Positions 35,233 through 45,556 are shown, numbered from the stretch's first letter. The stretch is 64,000 nt of DNA from Billgrantia bachuensis (GCF_011742165.1 NZ_JAAQTO010000049.1:1-64000); one strand, 5' to 3'. The notes: a model not told the origin generated them from the sequence alone. Translations and numbers: made by a program.

Positions 35233-38214
35233 ATGCCCTTACCCGACGACTTCCTGCCCGCCGACACTCTTCCCCCCGCACTCGTCCCTGCACTGGAAAA
35301 GGCCTGGCAACGTCTCGGCGAAAGCCTGGCACGGGGCGACAGCGTCGCCGAGATGACCGGCCAGGAGTCCCCGTCGGAGAACTGGCTGGGCCTCGATCCC
35401 GAGCGTCGGCGTCAGCTGGCACGCGTCATCGCCATCTCCGACTTTGCGGCCGATACCCTGGTGCGCTACCCCGACTGGCTGCAGCACCTCGATACCAGCG
35501 GCGAGCTGGATGAAGCGCCTGGTGCCGATACGCTCGCGGCCTGGCTGGCCGAGCGCCTGGAGAGCGTCGACGATGAAGCGGCCCTGCACGCGGCGCTGCG
35601 CCGCTTTCGCCGGGCGCGCATGCTGGGCATCGTCTGGCGCGACCTGACTCGGCCGGCGGGGATCGACATGTGGGCGACGGCCGCCTCGGTGTCGCGGCTG
35701 GCCGAGGTGTGTCTCGAGGGGGCGCTGGGCTGGCTCGAGGCACACCTCGAACCGCGCTGGGGGCACCCGGCGCCGCGCGCCGACGGCAGCGAGCAGCGCC
35801 TGGTGGTGCTGGGCATGGGCAAGCTCGGTGCCGGCGAGCTCAACCTCTCCTCGGATATCGACCTGATCTTCGCCTACCCCGAGAAGGGCGAGACCGAGGG
35901 CGGGCGCAAGTCGCTCGAGCATCAGGAGTACTTCACCAAGCTGGGGCAGCGGTTGATCGCCGCGCTGGACGCAGTGACCGCCGACGGTTTCGCCTTTCGC
36001 GTCGACATGCGCCTGCGCCCATTGGGCGAAGGCGGTCCGCTGGTCGGCAATTTCAGCTCGCTGGCGGCCTATTACCAGGACCAGGGCCGCGAGTGGGAGC
36101 GTTATGCCCTGCTCAAGGCGCGGCCGGTGGCCGGAGACTTGGGGGCCGGGAGCGAGCTGCTCGGCAACCTGCGTCCCTTCGTCTATCGCAAGTATCTCGA
36201 CTTCGGCGCTATCGAGTCGCTGCGCGAAATGAAGGCGCTGATCAATCGTGAGGTCAAACGCCGCGGCATGCAGGCCAACATCAAGCTCGGTCCCGGCGGT
36301 ATCCGCGAAGTGGAGTTCGTGGTGCAGGCCTTCCAGCTCATCCGCGGCGGTCGCGATACCGAGCTGCAGGTCACTTCGCTGCGCACCGCGCTGGCCCGCC
36401 TGCCCGCGCTTGGCCTGTTGCCTCAGTCTGTCGTCGACGAACTCGAACCCGACTACGTCTTCCTGCGCGATCTCGAACACGTGCTGCAGGCGTTGGAGGA
36501 TCGCCAGACCCAGAGCTTGCCCGACGACGACCTCGACCGTGAGCGCGTCGCCCAGGCGCTGGGCATGGAGGACTGGCCGGCGGTCGTGGCGCGACTCGAG
36601 GAGGTGCGCGGCCGGGTGCGCCATCACTTCGACGCAGTGATCGCCGACCCGGAAGAAGAGGTCGAGGAGGCGAGCGAAGCCCCTGGGGAGGGGGCCCGAT
36701 CGCTCGAGGAGTGGCGTGCGCTCTGGTGCGGCGAGCTCGAGCCCGAGGAGGCGCAAGCATTGCTCGCCGAGGCAGGCTTCGACCAGGCCGAGCTGGCACT
36801 GCGACGCCTCACGACCCTGCGCCAGTCGCGCCAGGTTCAGTCCATGCAGCGCATCGGCTACGACCGCCTCGAAGCGCTGATGCCGCTGCTGCTGGATGCC
36901 GTGGCCGCCAGCGACGCCCCCGACACGGCGCTAGAACGGGTGTTGCCGCTGGTCGAGTCGGTACTGCGGCGCACCGCCTACCTGGCACTGCTGCGCGAGA
37001 ATCCCGAGGCGCTGAGCCACCTGATGGGGCTGTGCGGCGGTAGCCCGTGGATTGCCGAGCAGCTGGCCCGCTACCCGATTCTGCTCGACGAGCTGCTGAC
37101 GCCGGATACGCTCTACACTCCGGCCGACAAGGCGCGCCTGGCCGATGAGTTGCGCCAGGCCCTGGGGCGCATCCCCGAGGATGACGAGGAGGCTCAGCTC
37201 GAGGCGCTGCGCGTGTTCAAGCATGCCCACGTGCTGCGCGTCGCCGCCTCGGATATCGCCGGCACCCGGCACCTGATGAAGGTCAGCGACTACCTCACCT
37301 ACATTGCCGAAGTGCTGCTGGAGAAGGTGCTGGCCATGGCCTGGCGCCACCTGGTTCGCAAGCACGGCTATCCGCTGCGGCGCGATGGCAACCGGGCCGG
37401 TAGCGAGCCCGAATTCCTGATCGTCGGCTACGGCAAGCTGGGCGGCATCGAGCTGGGCTACGGCTCGGACCTCGACCTGGTCTTCATTCACGATGCCGAT
37501 TCCCAGGGCGAGACCGACGGCGCGCGGCCCATCGACACGCCGGTATTCTTCACCCGGCTGGGCCAGCGCATCATCCATCTGCTCACCGCGGTGACCCCGG
37601 CCGGTACCCTCTACGAGGTGGACATGCGCCTGCGCCCCTCGGGCAACGCCGGGCTGCTGGCCACCACGCTCGAGGCCTTCGGTGAATACCAGCGCCGCGA
37701 AGCCTGGACCTGGGAGCATCAAGCGCTGGTGCGTGCCCGCGTAGTGGCCGGCCATCCTCGGCTGGCGGAGGGGTTCGATGCGGTGCGTCGCGAGATTCTC
37801 GGGCGCGAGCGCGAATGCCGGGCGCTGCGCGAGGAGGTGGTTAAGATGCGCCAGAAGATGCGCGACCATCTGGGCGGCAAGGCCGGGGAGGGCGAGTTCG
37901 ACCTCAAGCACGATCCCGGCGGCATGATCGACATCGAGTTCCTGTGCCAGTTCGCGGTGCTCACCATGGGCCACGACACCCCCGAACTGCTGCAGTGGAG
38001 CGACAACATGCGCATCCTCGAGACCCTGGAGAGCACCGGCCGCCTACCCGCCGAGGAGTGCCAACGCCTGCGCGACGCCTACCTGGCCCTGCGTAGCGCC
38101 GCCCACCGCGCCTCGCTGACCCGTCAGCCCGCCCGCGGTCGCGACGCCGATTTTCACGCCCACCGCCAGGCGGTGATCAACGCCTGGCAGAGGCTGCTGG
38201 AGCCGCTGGCATGA
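35233..38214 (+). CDS. glnE: Bifunctional glutamine synthetase adenylyltransferase/deadenylase
   Basis: Adjusts glutamine synthetase activity by adding or removing AMP in response to PII and glutamine. The protein has 993 residues. Two nucleotidyltransferase domains are visible: [20 protein letters not shown] (N-terminal, adenylyl-removing) near residue 195 and [20 protein letters not shown] (C-terminal, adenylylating) near 733, both with the G-S/D-x-D-x-D type motif. The ATG at 35233 is preferred to an upstream in-frame start at 35170 because MPLPDD begins the family-like region. Cytoplasmic. Confidence 0.97.
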   Translation: MPLPDDFLPADTLPPALVPALEKAWQRLGESLARGDSVAEMTGQESPSENWLGLDPERRRQLARVIAISDFAADTLVRYPDWLQHLDTSGELDEAPGADTLAAWLAERLESVDDEAALHAALRRFRRARMLGIVWRDLTRPAGIDMWATAASVSRLAEVCLEGALGWLEAHLEPRWGHPAPRADGSEQRLVVLGMGKLGAGELNLSSDIDLIFAYPEKGETEGGRKSLEHQEYFTKLGQRLIAALDAVTADGFAFRVDMRLRPLGEGGPLVGNFSSLAAYYQDQGREWERYALLKARPVAGDLGAGSELLGNLRPFVYRKYLDFGAIESLREMKALINREVKRRGMQANIKLGPGGIREVEFVVQAFQLIRGGRDTELQVTSLRTALARLPALGLLPQSVVDELEPDYVFLRDLEHVLQALEDRQTQSLPDDDLDRERVAQALGMEDWPAVVARLEEVRGRVRHHFDAVIADPEEEVEEASEAPGEGARSLEEWRALWCGELEPEEAQALLAEAGFDQAELALRRLTTLRQSRQVQSMQRIGYDRLEALMPLLLDAVAASDAPDTALERVLPLVESVLRRTAYLALLRENPEALSHLMGLCGGSPWIAEQLARYPILLDELLTPDTLYTPADKARLADELRQALGRIPEDDEEAQLEALRVFKHAHVLRVAASDIAGTRHLMKVSDYLTYIAEVLLEKVLAMAWRHLVRKHGYPLRRDGNRAGSEPEFLIVGYGKLGGIELGYGSDLDLVFIHDADSQGETDGARPIDTPVFFTRLGQRIIHLLTAVTPAGTLYEVDMRLRPSGNAGLLATTLEAFGEYQRREAWTWEHQALVRARVVAGHPRLAEGFDAVRREILGRERECRALREEVVKMRQKMRDHLGGKAGEGEFDLKHDPGGMIDIEFLCQFAVLTMGHDTPELLQWSDNMRILETLESTGRLPAEECQRLRDAYLALRSAAHRASLTRQPARGRDADFHAHRQAVINAWQRLLEPLA

Positions 38215-38254
38215 GTTTCATCCGCCCGATTCCGTTTTCACGAGAGAGTTAGCA

Positions 38255-38698
38255 ATGAACAAGGTACTGATCCTGCACGGCCCCAATCTCAACTTGTTGG
38301 GCACCCGCCAGCCCGAGATCTACGGCAGCGAGACCCTGAACGACATCAACAATGCGTTGTACGAGAAGGCTGCCGTCAATGGCTGGGACATCAAGGCGTT
38401 GCAGAGCAACCATGAAGGCGTGCTGATCGACGCCATCCACGCCGCGCGTGACGATGGTACTGCGGCGATCGTCATCAACCCCGCCGCCTACACCCACACC
38501 TCGGTGGCTATTCTCGATGCGCTCAACGCCTTCGAGGGCAAGGTGATCGAGGTGCATCTCTCCAACGTGCACAAGCGCGAGAGTTTCCGTCACCACTCCT
38601 ACGTCTCGCTGCGTGCTGATGGCGTGATCGCAGGCCTCGGCAGCCAGGGTTACCTGGCCGCGCTGGACGCCGTGATACGCGCCGCCGAGCGTGCCTGA
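38255..38698 (+). CDS. aroQ: Type II 3-dehydroquinate dehydratase
   Basis: Shikimate-pathway enzyme (3-dehydroquinate to 3-dehydroshikimate), 147 residues, forms dodecamers. The N-terminal [22 protein letters not shown] contains the Asn, Arg and catalytic Tyr, and [18 protein letters not shown] carries the catalytic His region. The start at 38255 has GAGAGTTAGC upstream. It is followed by a terminator hairpin. The 3-dehydroshikimate it makes is also a route to protocatechuate in some bacteria, but no dehydratase for that was seen here. Confidence 0.97.
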   Translation: MNKVLILHGPNLNLLGTRQPEIYGSETLNDINNALYEKAAVNGWDIKALQSNHEGVLIDAIHAARDDGTAAIVINPAAYTHTSVAILDALNAFEGKVIEVHLSNVHKRESFRHHSYVSLRADGVIAGLGSQGYLAALDAVIRAAERA

Positions 38699-38705
38699 GC
38701 CTGGT

Positions 38706-38737
38706 GCCCGCTGTCGTACCCCACGGCAGCGGGCTTT
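38706..38737 (+). terminator. Terminator after aroQ
   Basis: GCCCGCTG and CAGCGGGC form an 8-bp stem, extended by CG/CG, followed by TTTC. It begins eight bases after the aroQ stop. Confidence 0.65.
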
Positions 38738-38890
38738 CACAACGACCCCCTTAGAGTAACGAGTCGATCAGCTCGCTATTGACGAGTAGCGTCTCGTGGG
38801 TGATAGGCGTCTTGGCCGCAATTGTCGTTATCGGAGTCTCTTCTGCGTTGCCTCCGCCAGGCAAGAGTGCCCCGGGACTCTGTGGCCGCT

Positions 38891-39853
38891 CTATACCTGG
38901 CTGGTAGGTAGCAGCCCAGAAGCAGCCATCAACCAGAGACCCAGGCTCAGGGTGGCGAAAGCGGCCAGGGTGGCGACCATCAGCGCGGCGGCGCTGATAC
39001 CGGCCATGCCGTAGCGATGGCCGAGCAGCGGGTAGATACTGACCATCGGGGCGCAGGCGAACAGCAGGGCGCCAGCCACCATGCCTGGGTCTGCCTGCGG
39101 CATCAGCAGGAACACTCCGAGCACGGCCAGCGGATGGAAGATCAGCTTGCCGACGACGATCTGGCCCACGTCTTTGAACATGCCGCGGACGCGAAGTCCG
39201 AACAGGGTGCCCCCAATCACGAACAGCGCCGCCGGGCCGGCGGCGCTGGCCAGCATATCGACGACCTGAGCCAGGGGGCGCGGCAGGGGCGTCTCCGTCA
39301 CGGCCAGCAGCAGGCCTAGCGTGATACCGACCAGCACCGGATTGCGAACCAGGCGCAGGAATGTCTTGCGAGCTACCGTGGCGATGCCGGCGCCGCTCTG
39401 TCGACCTGCCTCTGCCAGGATCAGTGCTGCCGGTATGACCAGCAGGTTCTCGATCATCATGTTCAGGGCCATGAAGATGGCTGCCGGAGAGCTACCGATC
39501 ACCATGGCGGCGACGGGATAGCCGATGAAGCCGCTGTTGGAAGCGGACATGCCCAGGGCATGCATGGCGCCTTCGCTGAGTGGCTTGTGCTGTATTGCCA
39601 GCGTCAGCAGCAGGCCCAGGCTGAATATGGCAACTGAGCCAAGGCCGTAGGCCAGCAGGTACTGCGTCTGGAGTACCTCGTCGAGAGGGTTCTGCGTCAG
39701 GGCTCGAATTACCAGCGCAGGCAGGGCGAAGTAGAGCACGAAGGTGGCCACGCCCTGTATCTGTTCCCGGTTGACCAGCCGAGTCGCCATGGCCAGATAG
39801 CCGGTACCGATCAGTAGGAAGATCGGCGTGGTGATGGCGAGAATTTCTAGCAT
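38891..39853 (-). CDS. AEC family (auxin efflux carrier-type) transporter
   Basis: Inner-membrane carrier of 320 residues with about ten membrane segments in two five-helix halves. AEC features include the opening ILAITTPIFLLIGTGYLA, FVLYFALPALVIRALT, GMSASNSGFIGYPVAAMV and the closing GHRYGMAGISAAALMVAT. Bacterial members carry malate, malonate or other organic acids. It lies 101 bases downstream of pcaR on the same strand, so a link with aromatic acid metabolism is possible but unproved. The start at 39853 is preferred to one 12 codons earlier. Confidence 0.88.
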   Translation of the reverse strand: MLEILAITTPIFLLIGTGYLAMATRLVNREQIQGVATFVLYFALPALVIRALTQNPLDEVLQTQYLLAYGLGSVAIFSLGLLLTLAIQHKPLSEGAMHALGMSASNSGFIGYPVAAMVIGSSPAAIFMALNMMIENLLVIPAALILAEAGRQSGAGIATVARKTFLRLVRNPVLVGITLGLLLAVTETPLPRPLAQVVDMLASAAGPAALFVIGGTLFGLRVRGMFKDVGQIVVGKLIFHPLAVLGVFLLMPQADPGMVAGALLFACAPMVSIYPLLGHRYGMAGISAAALMVATLAAFATLSLGLWLMAASGLLPTSQV

Positions 39854-39954
39854 GCGGCCTCCGTGCCAAGGCAACCACGACCGGGCCAAGGGCGGCCCTG
39901 GACGGTCTTACCTGAAAGGAAAAGCGTCGAGAGCGTGCGGAGTTGTTTTGCCCT

Positions 39955-40740
39955 TCAACTGACAGTGGCGCGTATATCGCGAGCCTTCTGCTGGAGTAGC
40001 GGCAGGTACTCCTTCATCAGGGTATCCAGATCCACCCGGGCGGCATTGGTGCTGATGTTGATGGCGCCGAGCAGTTTGCCGTTGGCATCGAAGGCCGGCA
40101 CCGCGAGAGAGCGCAGCCCCGAGTCCAGCTCCTGGTCGGCGATGGCGTAGCCCTGCTGACGCACCTTGAGGATGCACTTCTTGAGCGCGGCCTTGTCGGT
40201 CACGGTCTTGTCGGTGTAGCGCTCTAGCGTGACCCGCTCCAGGAAGGCATCCAGCTCGGCATCGGGAAGCTGGGCCAGCAACGCGCGCCCCATCGAGGTG
40301 TGGGCGGCGGGCAGACGGGTGCCGACGGAGAGGGTGATCGCCATCAGCCGATGGCGAGCCGAGGAGCGCGCCACATAGGTGACCTCGTCGCCGTCGAGCA
40401 CGCCCAGAGAAGAGGATTCGCCGCTCTCGGCGGTGATGTCCTCCAGCACTTGTTGGATCACGCTACGATAGTTGTTGGCGGAGAGAAACGCGTAGCCGAG
40501 CTGCAGCACCCGCGGGGCCAGCTCGAAGTTACGGCCCTGCTTGCGCACGTAGCCCAGGGCATGCAGCGTCAGCAGGAAGCGCCGGGCGCGAGCACGGTTC
40601 ATGCCGGTACGGCTGGCGACCTCGCTCAGCGTCATGCGTGAGTGCGTCTCGTCGAAGGCCAGGATGACCTCCAGGCCGCTGGCCAGTGCAGTGACGAAGT
40701 CCCGGTCGTCGGGGCTGAGAACCTCTTCCTCTTGTGCCAT
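39955..40740 (-). CDS. pcaR: IclR family regulator of the beta-ketoadipate pathway
   Basis: Regulator of 261 residues with an N-terminal winged HTH (MTLSEVASRTGMNRARARRFLLTLHALGYV) and a C-terminal IclR effector domain (conserved ELDSGLRSLAVPAFDANGKLLGAINIST). The sequence and its position upstream of pcaB and pcaIJF support the PcaR/PcaU branch, which responds to beta-ketoadipate or protocatechuate. Two nearly identical palindromes, one in the pcaR-pcaB gap and one before pcaI, fit its known site type. The start MAQEEEV at 40740 is preferred over an ATG nine codons earlier. Confidence 0.87.
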   Translation of the reverse strand: MAQEEEVLSPDDRDFVTALASGLEVILAFDETHSRMTLSEVASRTGMNRARARRFLLTLHALGYVRKQGRNFELAPRVLQLGYAFLSANNYRSVIQQVLEDITAESGESSSLGVLDGDEVTYVARSSARHRLMAITLSVGTRLPAAHTSMGRALLAQLPDAELDAFLERVTLERYTDKTVTDKAALKKCILKVRQQGYAIADQELDSGLRSLAVPAFDANGKLLGAINISTNAARVDLDTLMKEYLPLLQQKARDIRATVS

Positions 40741-40942
40741 TTTTGTTCCGTCGTCTTGAGGAAACACTGCCCAAATGCCTGCGCTAGCGAATCACTGCGT
40801 TGCGCGGTGCTCGGAATCCTCACCTAATACCCCATAGGCTCCGGTTCCTGTGCTCCGTGCGCCTTGTGCTTCATCTCGCTCGTCGATTTGTTCAGCGCTT
40901 CCTCGGATGGTTTGCTCTTTAGAAGCCTTTCAATCTAGCATA

Positions 40943-40961
40943 ATGTTCGAATTGCGAACAT
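40943..40961. promoter_or_regulatory. PcaR-type operator in the pcaR-pcaB gap
   Basis: ATGTTCG-AATTG-CGAACAT is a perfect 7-bp inverted repeat. Its GTTCG-N5-CGAAC core matches the PcaR recognition sequence known from Pseudomonas putida (GTTCG-N5-CGCAC). It lies 83 bases before pcaB and about 200 before the divergent pcaR. Confidence 0.75.
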
Positions 40962-41044
40962 GTGTGCGACTATGGGCTAAGCTAAGTCCTGAGCCTAGGT
41001 CTTGAGACTGAGTATGAGCCAGCCCTTCCTGAGGAGAGCATGAT

Positions 41045-42382
41045 ATGCCTGACGCCCTGCTTCGGCATCCCTTCATGAGCCAAACGGCATTGGCTGAGTG
41101 TCATGACGAGGCCATGGTCCAGGCAATGCTCGCGTTCGAGCTGGCGCTGGCCGAAGTGCAGGAGGCGCACGGCGCACTGCCTCAGGGGTCGAGTGCGCAA
41201 ATGCGCTGTTGCCTGGAAAGTCACACCTTCGACTCGGCGGCGATCGCTTCCGGTATTGCCAGCGGCGGCAATGCGGCCATCCCCTTCGTCAAGCAGGCAC
41301 GCGCGGCGCTTCCGGACGAACTCAAGAGATACTTTCACATGGGCGCGACCAGCCAGGACGTCATCGACTCGGCGCTGATGCTGCTGCTCAAGCCGCGCCT
41401 GGCCGCACTGGATGCGTTGCTGGTGCGCTGTCGTGCCGCCGCGGTCGAGTTGATGAAGCGCCATGAGCAGACGGTCATGGTGGGGCGCACCCTGATGCAG
41501 CAGGCGCTGCCGATCACCTTCGGCGTCAAGGTGGCGCACTGGGCCATCGGCCTGGAGCAGGCGCGCCGCCGCCTGGCGCAGGCCGAGCTGCCGGTGCAGT
41601 TCGGTGGCGCCGTAGGCGTGCACTCCGGTTGGGACGAGCAGGGCCTCGATTTCATGGACGCTGTCGCTCAGAAGCTCGGCCTGGCAACGCCGGTGCTCCC
41701 TTGGCACACCGACCGCCAGCCGATCCATGCCCTCGGAACGGCGCTGGACGCCACAGCCGGAGTGGCCGAAAAACTGGCGCTGGATATTTCGCTACTGACC
41801 CAGACCGAGGTGGGCGAGGTAGCCGAGCCCTCCGCCCCGGGCATGGGCGAATCCTCTTCCATGCCGCACAAGCGCAACCCGGTACGCTGCGCCATGATCC
41901 GCGGCGCCGCCCGGCAGGTGCATGGTTACACCACGGTGCTGCTCAATGCCGCCGCCCAACCGCTGGAGCGAGGGCTGGGCGAGTGGCACGCCGAGTGGTC
42001 GCCGCTGGTCGACAGCGCCCTGCTGCTGGAAGGCGCACTGGAGCAAGCCGCCACGCTGCTCGAAGGGATCGAGGTGAACCCCGAGGCGATGCACCGCAAC
42101 CTGGCAGCTACCGGCGGCGGCATCATGGCCGAACCGGTATCGCGCCTGCTGGCGCCGGTGCTGGGCCAGGACGCTGCCAAGCGGATCAGCGCCGAAGCCG
42201 CCGAAACGGCGCGCTTCCAGGGTATTCCCTATACCGAGGCGCTCGAAGCGCATGCCGAAATCGCCCAGGCCCATGGGCAGCTCGACGCCGAGGCGCTGCG
42301 CCAGGCGACGGATCCAGCCTTATACCTTGGTAGCAGCCAGGCACAGGTGCAGCGCGCCATTGCCTGGCTCCAGCAGGAATGA
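41045..42382 (+). CDS. pcaB: 3-carboxy-cis,cis-muconate cycloisomerase
   Basis: Converts beta-carboxymuconate from protocatechuate cleavage to gamma-carboxymuconolactone in the cytoplasm. The 445-residue protein belongs to the fumarase/argininosuccinate lyase superfamily, with signature GMGESSSMPHKRNPVRC near residue 265, FHMGATSQDVIDSAL near 98 and a GRTLMQQALPITFG block near 146. The start at 41045 follows GAGGAGAGCATGAT. It begins the pca block downstream of the PcaR-type site and ends before a strong terminator, so it is probably monocistronic. Confidence 0.95.
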   Translation: MPDALLRHPFMSQTALAECHDEAMVQAMLAFELALAEVQEAHGALPQGSSAQMRCCLESHTFDSAAIASGIASGGNAAIPFVKQARAALPDELKRYFHMGATSQDVIDSALMLLLKPRLAALDALLVRCRAAAVELMKRHEQTVMVGRTLMQQALPITFGVKVAHWAIGLEQARRRLAQAELPVQFGGAVGVHSGWDEQGLDFMDAVAQKLGLATPVLPWHTDRQPIHALGTALDATAGVAEKLALDISLLTQTEVGEVAEPSAPGMGESSSMPHKRNPVRCAMIRGAARQVHGYTTVLLNAAAQPLERGLGEWHAEWSPLVDSALLLEGALEQAATLLEGIEVNPEAMHRNLAATGGGIMAEPVSRLLAPVLGQDAAKRISAEAAETARFQGIPYTEALEAHAEIAQAHGQLDAEALRQATDPALYLGSSQAQVQRAIAWLQQE

Positions 42383-42418
42383 TTCGCTGAAAAATCACTA
42401 TTTTGCATGTCCCGAGCA

Positions 42419-42448
42419 AGGGGAGGCCTGGCCTCCCCTAGTGCTTTT
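42419..42448 (+). terminator. Terminator after pcaB
   Basis: AGGGGAGGCC and GGCCTCCCCT are a perfect 10-bp inverted repeat around a single T, so the loop must open to several bases; AGTGCTTTT follows. It is 37 bases after the pcaB stop and isolates pcaB from pcaI. Confidence 0.75.
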
Positions 42449-42510
42449 GCGTCTCTGGTGAGGTTTGACGATCAGGTGGCATAGGGGTAACTTGTTCGCA
42501 TCACAAAACA

Positions 42511-42529
42511 AAGTTCGCTATTCGAACTT
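42511..42529 (+). promoter_or_regulatory. PcaR-type operator before pcaIJF
   Basis: AAGTTCG-CTATT-CGAACTT is a perfect 7-bp inverted repeat with the same GTTCG-N5-CGAAC core and spacing as the site at 40943-40961. It ends 29 bases before the pcaI start. A further GTTCG half-site lies at 42494-42498. Control of pcaIJF by the nearby IclR regulator is inferred. Confidence 0.75.
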
Positions 42530-42558
42530 ATTTGAGAAGACCCGCCAGGAGGACGACC

Positions 42559-43389
42559 ATGGCCGAGTTCCTGAGCCTGCATGACGCGGTAGCACGCTTC
42601 GTCGAAGACGGCGCCACCGTGGCCATGGAGGGCTTCACCCATCTGATTCCTTTCGCCGCCGGTCACGAAGTGATCCGCCAGCGCAAGCGTGACCTCACCC
42701 TGATCCGCATGACGCCGGACCTGGTCTACGACCAGATGATCGGTGCCGGCTGCGCCAAGAAAGTGATCTTCTCCTGGGGCGGCAACCCCGGCGTGGGTTC
42801 ACTGCATCGCCTGCGCGACGCGGTGGAGAAGGGCTGGCCGCACAAGGTCGAGATTCTTGAGCACAGCCACGCTGCCATGGCCTGCGCCTTCGAAGCCGGG
42901 GCCACCGGATTGCCGCTGGCCGTGCTGCGCGGTTACGTCGGCAGCGAGCTGCCCAGCGTCAACGATCAGATCAAGTTCATCGAGTGCCCCTTCACCGGCG
43001 AGCGCCTGGCCGCGGTGCCCTCGGTGCGCCCGGACGTCTCCATCGTTCACGCGCAGAAGGCCGACCGCGCCGGCAACGTGTTGGTCGAAGGCATTATCGG
43101 CGTGCAGAAGGAAGCCGTGCTGGCAGCCAGGAAGAGCATCGTCACCGTCGAGGAGATCGTCGACGACCTGCGCACCGAGCCGGACTACCACCCCAACGCC
43201 TGCATCATCCCCGGCTGGGCGGTCAGCGCCGTCGCCGTGGCCGAGAAGGGCTCGCTGCCCTCCTATGCCCACGGCTACTACCCGCGCAACAACGCCTTCT
43301 ACAAGGAGTGGGACGCCATCGCCCGTGACCGCGACACCTTTACCCGGTGGATCGAAGAGAACGTCATGAATGCAGGGGGGAACGCCTGA
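42559..43389 (+). CDS. pcaI: 3-oxoadipate CoA-transferase, subunit A
   Basis: Alpha subunit of the transferase that moves CoA from succinyl-CoA to beta-ketoadipate. The protein has 276 residues in the longer PcaI form. The CoA-transferase family I fold is recognised by DGATVAMEGFTHLIPFAAGHE, LTLIRMTPDLVYDQMIGAG and the AQKADRAGNVLVEG block. The ATG at 42559 has CCAGGAGGACG upstream. Its stop overlaps the pcaJ start by one base. Confidence 0.94.
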   Translation: MAEFLSLHDAVARFVEDGATVAMEGFTHLIPFAAGHEVIRQRKRDLTLIRMTPDLVYDQMIGAGCAKKVIFSWGGNPGVGSLHRLRDAVEKGWPHKVEILEHSHAAMACAFEAGATGLPLAVLRGYVGSELPSVNDQIKFIECPFTGERLAAVPSVRPDVSIVHAQKADRAGNVLVEGIIGVQKEAVLAARKSIVTVEEIVDDLRTEPDYHPNACIIPGWAVSAVAVAEKGSLPSYAHGYYPRNNAFYKEWDAIARDRDTFTRWIEENVMNAGGNA

Positions 43390-44162
43390 TGAGCCTCGAC
43401 TACACCTCAGCGGAAATGATGAGCGTCACCGCCGCGCGCGCGCTCGAAAACGGTATGACCTGCTTCGTCGGCATCGGCCTGCCCAGCGAGGCCGCCAACC
43501 TGGCGCGCCTGACCCACGCCCCCGAGGTGGTGCTGATCTATGAATCCGGCACCCTGCAGACCAAGCCCGAAGTGCTGCCGCTCTCCATCGGCGACGGCGA
43601 ACTGTGCGAGTCGGCGCTGACCACCGTCTCGGTGCCCGAGATGTTCCGCTACTGGCTGCAGGGCGGCAAGGTCAGCGTGGGCTTCCTGGGTACCGCCCAG
43701 ATCGACCGCTTCGCCAACCTCAACACCACGCTGATCGGCGACTACCATGATCCCAAGGTACGCCTGCCGGGCGGCGGCGGGGCGCCGGAGATCGCCACCA
43801 ACGCCGGCGAAGTCTTCATCACCCTGAAGCACTCCAAGCGCGCCTTCGTCAAGGACGTCGACTTCATCACCACCCTGGGCTTCGGCCGTGATGGCAAGGG
43901 CCGCGACGGCGTGCCCAACATCGGCAAGGGCCCGACCCGGGTCATCACCGACCTGTGCGTGATGAAGCCCGACCCCGAGACCAAGGAACTGGTGGTCGTC
44001 TCGCTGCACCCGAACGTGACCCGAGAGGACGTGATCGAGGCCACCGGCTGGGAGATCCGCTTCGCCGACACGCTCGAGACCACGCCCGAGCCCAGCGCCA
44101 ACGAACTCGAAATCCTGCGCGAGTTGAAGGCGAGGACCGAGCGCAAGCACGCGGGCGAGTAA
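43389..44162 (+). CDS. pcaJ: 3-oxoadipate CoA-transferase, subunit B
   Basis: Beta subunit carrying the catalytic Glu that forms the enzyme-CoA thioester. The protein has 257 residues. The active-site region [20 protein letters not shown] puts that Glu at residue 52. Further family features are [20 protein letters not shown] and [11 protein letters not shown]. It is coupled to pcaI by a one-base overlap and followed by pcaF after 58 bases. Confidence 0.95.
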   Translation: MSLDYTSAEMMSVTAARALENGMTCFVGIGLPSEAANLARLTHAPEVVLIYESGTLQTKPEVLPLSIGDGELCESALTTVSVPEMFRYWLQGGKVSVGFLGTAQIDRFANLNTTLIGDYHDPKVRLPGGGGAPEIATNAGEVFITLKHSKRAFVKDVDFITTLGFGRDGKGRDGVPNIGKGPTRVITDLCVMKPDPETKELVVVSLHPNVTREDVIEATGWEIRFADTLETTPEPSANELEILRELKARTERKHAGE

Positions 44163-44220
44163 ATTCGCTCAAAAACGGTCTGCATTCGTCACGTTCTACA
44201 GCGAATTTCAGGAGATTTTT

Positions 44221-45423
44221 ATGACCGACGTCTTTCTCTGCCATCCGCGGCGCACCGCCATCGGCCGCTTCGGCGGCACCCTGGCCAGCGTGCGCCCCGA
44301 CGACTTCGCCGCCACCATCTTCAAGGCGGTGCTGAATGATGCGCCGGATCTCGACCCGGCCGCCATCGACGAGGTCTTCATGGGCTGTGCCAACCAGGCC
44401 GGAGAGGACAACCGCAACGTGGCGCGCATGTCGGCGCTGCTGGCGGGCCTGCCCACTTCGGTGCCCGGCACCACCATGAACCGCCTGTGCGGCTCCGGCA
44501 TGGATGCGGTAGGTACCGCCTTCCGCGCCATCAAGGCCGGCGAGATGGAGCTGGCCCTGGCCGGCGGCGTGGAGTCCATGTCCCGCGCACCCTACGTGCT
44601 GGGCAAGGCCGACAGCGCCTTCTCCCGCGGCCAGAAGATCGAGGACACCACCATCGGCTGGCGCTTCGTCAATCCGCTGATGAAGAAGGCCCACGGCATC
44701 GACTCCATGCCGGAGACCGCCGAGAACGTCGCCGAGCAGTTCAAGATCTCGCGTGAGGACCAGGACGCCTTCGCCCTGCGCTCCCAGCAGAAGGCCGCCG
44801 CCGCCCAGAAAGCGGGCCGCTTCGCCATCGAGATCACGCCGATCGAGATCCCCCGGCGCAAGCAGGAGCCGCTGGTGTTCGACACCGATGAGCACCCGCG
44901 CGAGACCACCCTGGAGAAGCTGGCCGGGCTGCCGACGCCGTTCCGCGAGGGCGGCAGCATCACCGCCGGCAACGCCTCGGGCGTCAACGACGGCGCCGCC
45001 GCCATGCTGGTGGCGAGCCGGGCCGCGGTGGAGCAACATGGGCTCAAGCCCATGGCCCGCATCATCGGCATGGCCACGGCCGGCGTCGAGCCGCGCATCA
45101 TGGGCTACGGCCCGGTACCGGCGGTACGCAAGCTGCTCGAGCGCACCGGCGTGACCATGGACGAGATCGACATCTTCGAGTTCAACGAGGCCTTCGCCGC
45201 CCAGGCACTCGCCTGCACGCGGGACCTGGGGCTCGCCGACGACGACCCGCGGGTCAACCCCAACGGCGGCGCCATCGCCCTGGGCCACCCGCTGGGCATG
45301 TCCGGCGCCCGCCTGCTGCTGACTGCGGCCCATGAGCTGCAGCGCACCGACAAGCGCTATGCGCTGTGCACCATGTGCGTGGGCGTGGGGCAGGGTATCG
45401 CCACGCTGATCGAAAGAGCGTAA
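44221..45423 (+). CDS. pcaF: Beta-ketoadipyl-CoA thiolase
   Basis: Last step of the pathway: beta-ketoadipyl-CoA + CoA to succinyl-CoA and acetyl-CoA. The protein has 400 residues, the normal length. Thiolase catalytic residues are in place: Cys90 in [12 protein letters not shown], the His of [16 protein letters not shown] and the Cys of [11 protein letters not shown]. The start at 44221 follows TTTCAGGAGATTTTT. It forms an operon with pcaIJ. A repeat-like spacer separates it from pcaDC. Confidence 0.96.
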   Translation: MTDVFLCHPRRTAIGRFGGTLASVRPDDFAATIFKAVLNDAPDLDPAAIDEVFMGCANQAGEDNRNVARMSALLAGLPTSVPGTTMNRLCGSGMDAVGTAFRAIKAGEMELALAGGVESMSRAPYVLGKADSAFSRGQKIEDTTIGWRFVNPLMKKAHGIDSMPETAENVAEQFKISREDQDAFALRSQQKAAAAQKAGRFAIEITPIEIPRRKQEPLVFDTDEHPRETTLEKLAGLPTPFREGGSITAGNASGVNDGAAAMLVASRAAVEQHGLKPMARIIGMATAGVEPRIMGYGPVPAVRKLLERTGVTMDEIDIFEFNEAFAAQALACTRDLGLADDDPRVNPNGGAIALGHPLGMSGARLLLTAAHELQRTDKRYALCTMCVGVGQGIATLIERA

Positions 45424-45500
45424 GAAAAGAAGAGGGAAGAGAGAAGAGGGAAGAATCAGTGTTTTTCCAGGTGCGAAGCACCCGGTCTTCCGTCTTACAG
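45424..45500. repeat. Purine-rich repeat element with small hairpin
   Basis: Directly after the pcaF stop lies a nearly pure A/G stretch with GAAGAGGGAAGA appearing twice (about 45429-45455). Next come TCAGTGTTTTTCCA, a perfect mini-hairpin GGTGC-GAA-GCACC (45470-45482) and a pyrimidine-rich arm CGGTCTTCCGTCTTA. The purine and pyrimidine arms are partly complementary, as in a decayed palindromic intergenic repeat (REP or MITE-like). Whether further copies exist in the genome cannot be told from this window. Confidence 0.5.
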
Positions 45501-45510
45501 CTATTTTCCA

Positions 45511-45540
45511 TCAGGCGCCGAGTCATGATTCGACGCCTGA
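45511..45540. repeat. Inverted repeat upstream of pcaDC
   Basis: TCAGGCG and CGCCTGA, extended by CGA/TCG, form a stem around GTCATGAT, 16 bases before the pcaDC start. There is no T-run, so it is unlikely to terminate. It may affect mRNA stability between pcaF and pcaDC or be an operator. Confidence 0.5.
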
Positions 45541-45556
45541 GGATGGGAGAGTGTTC

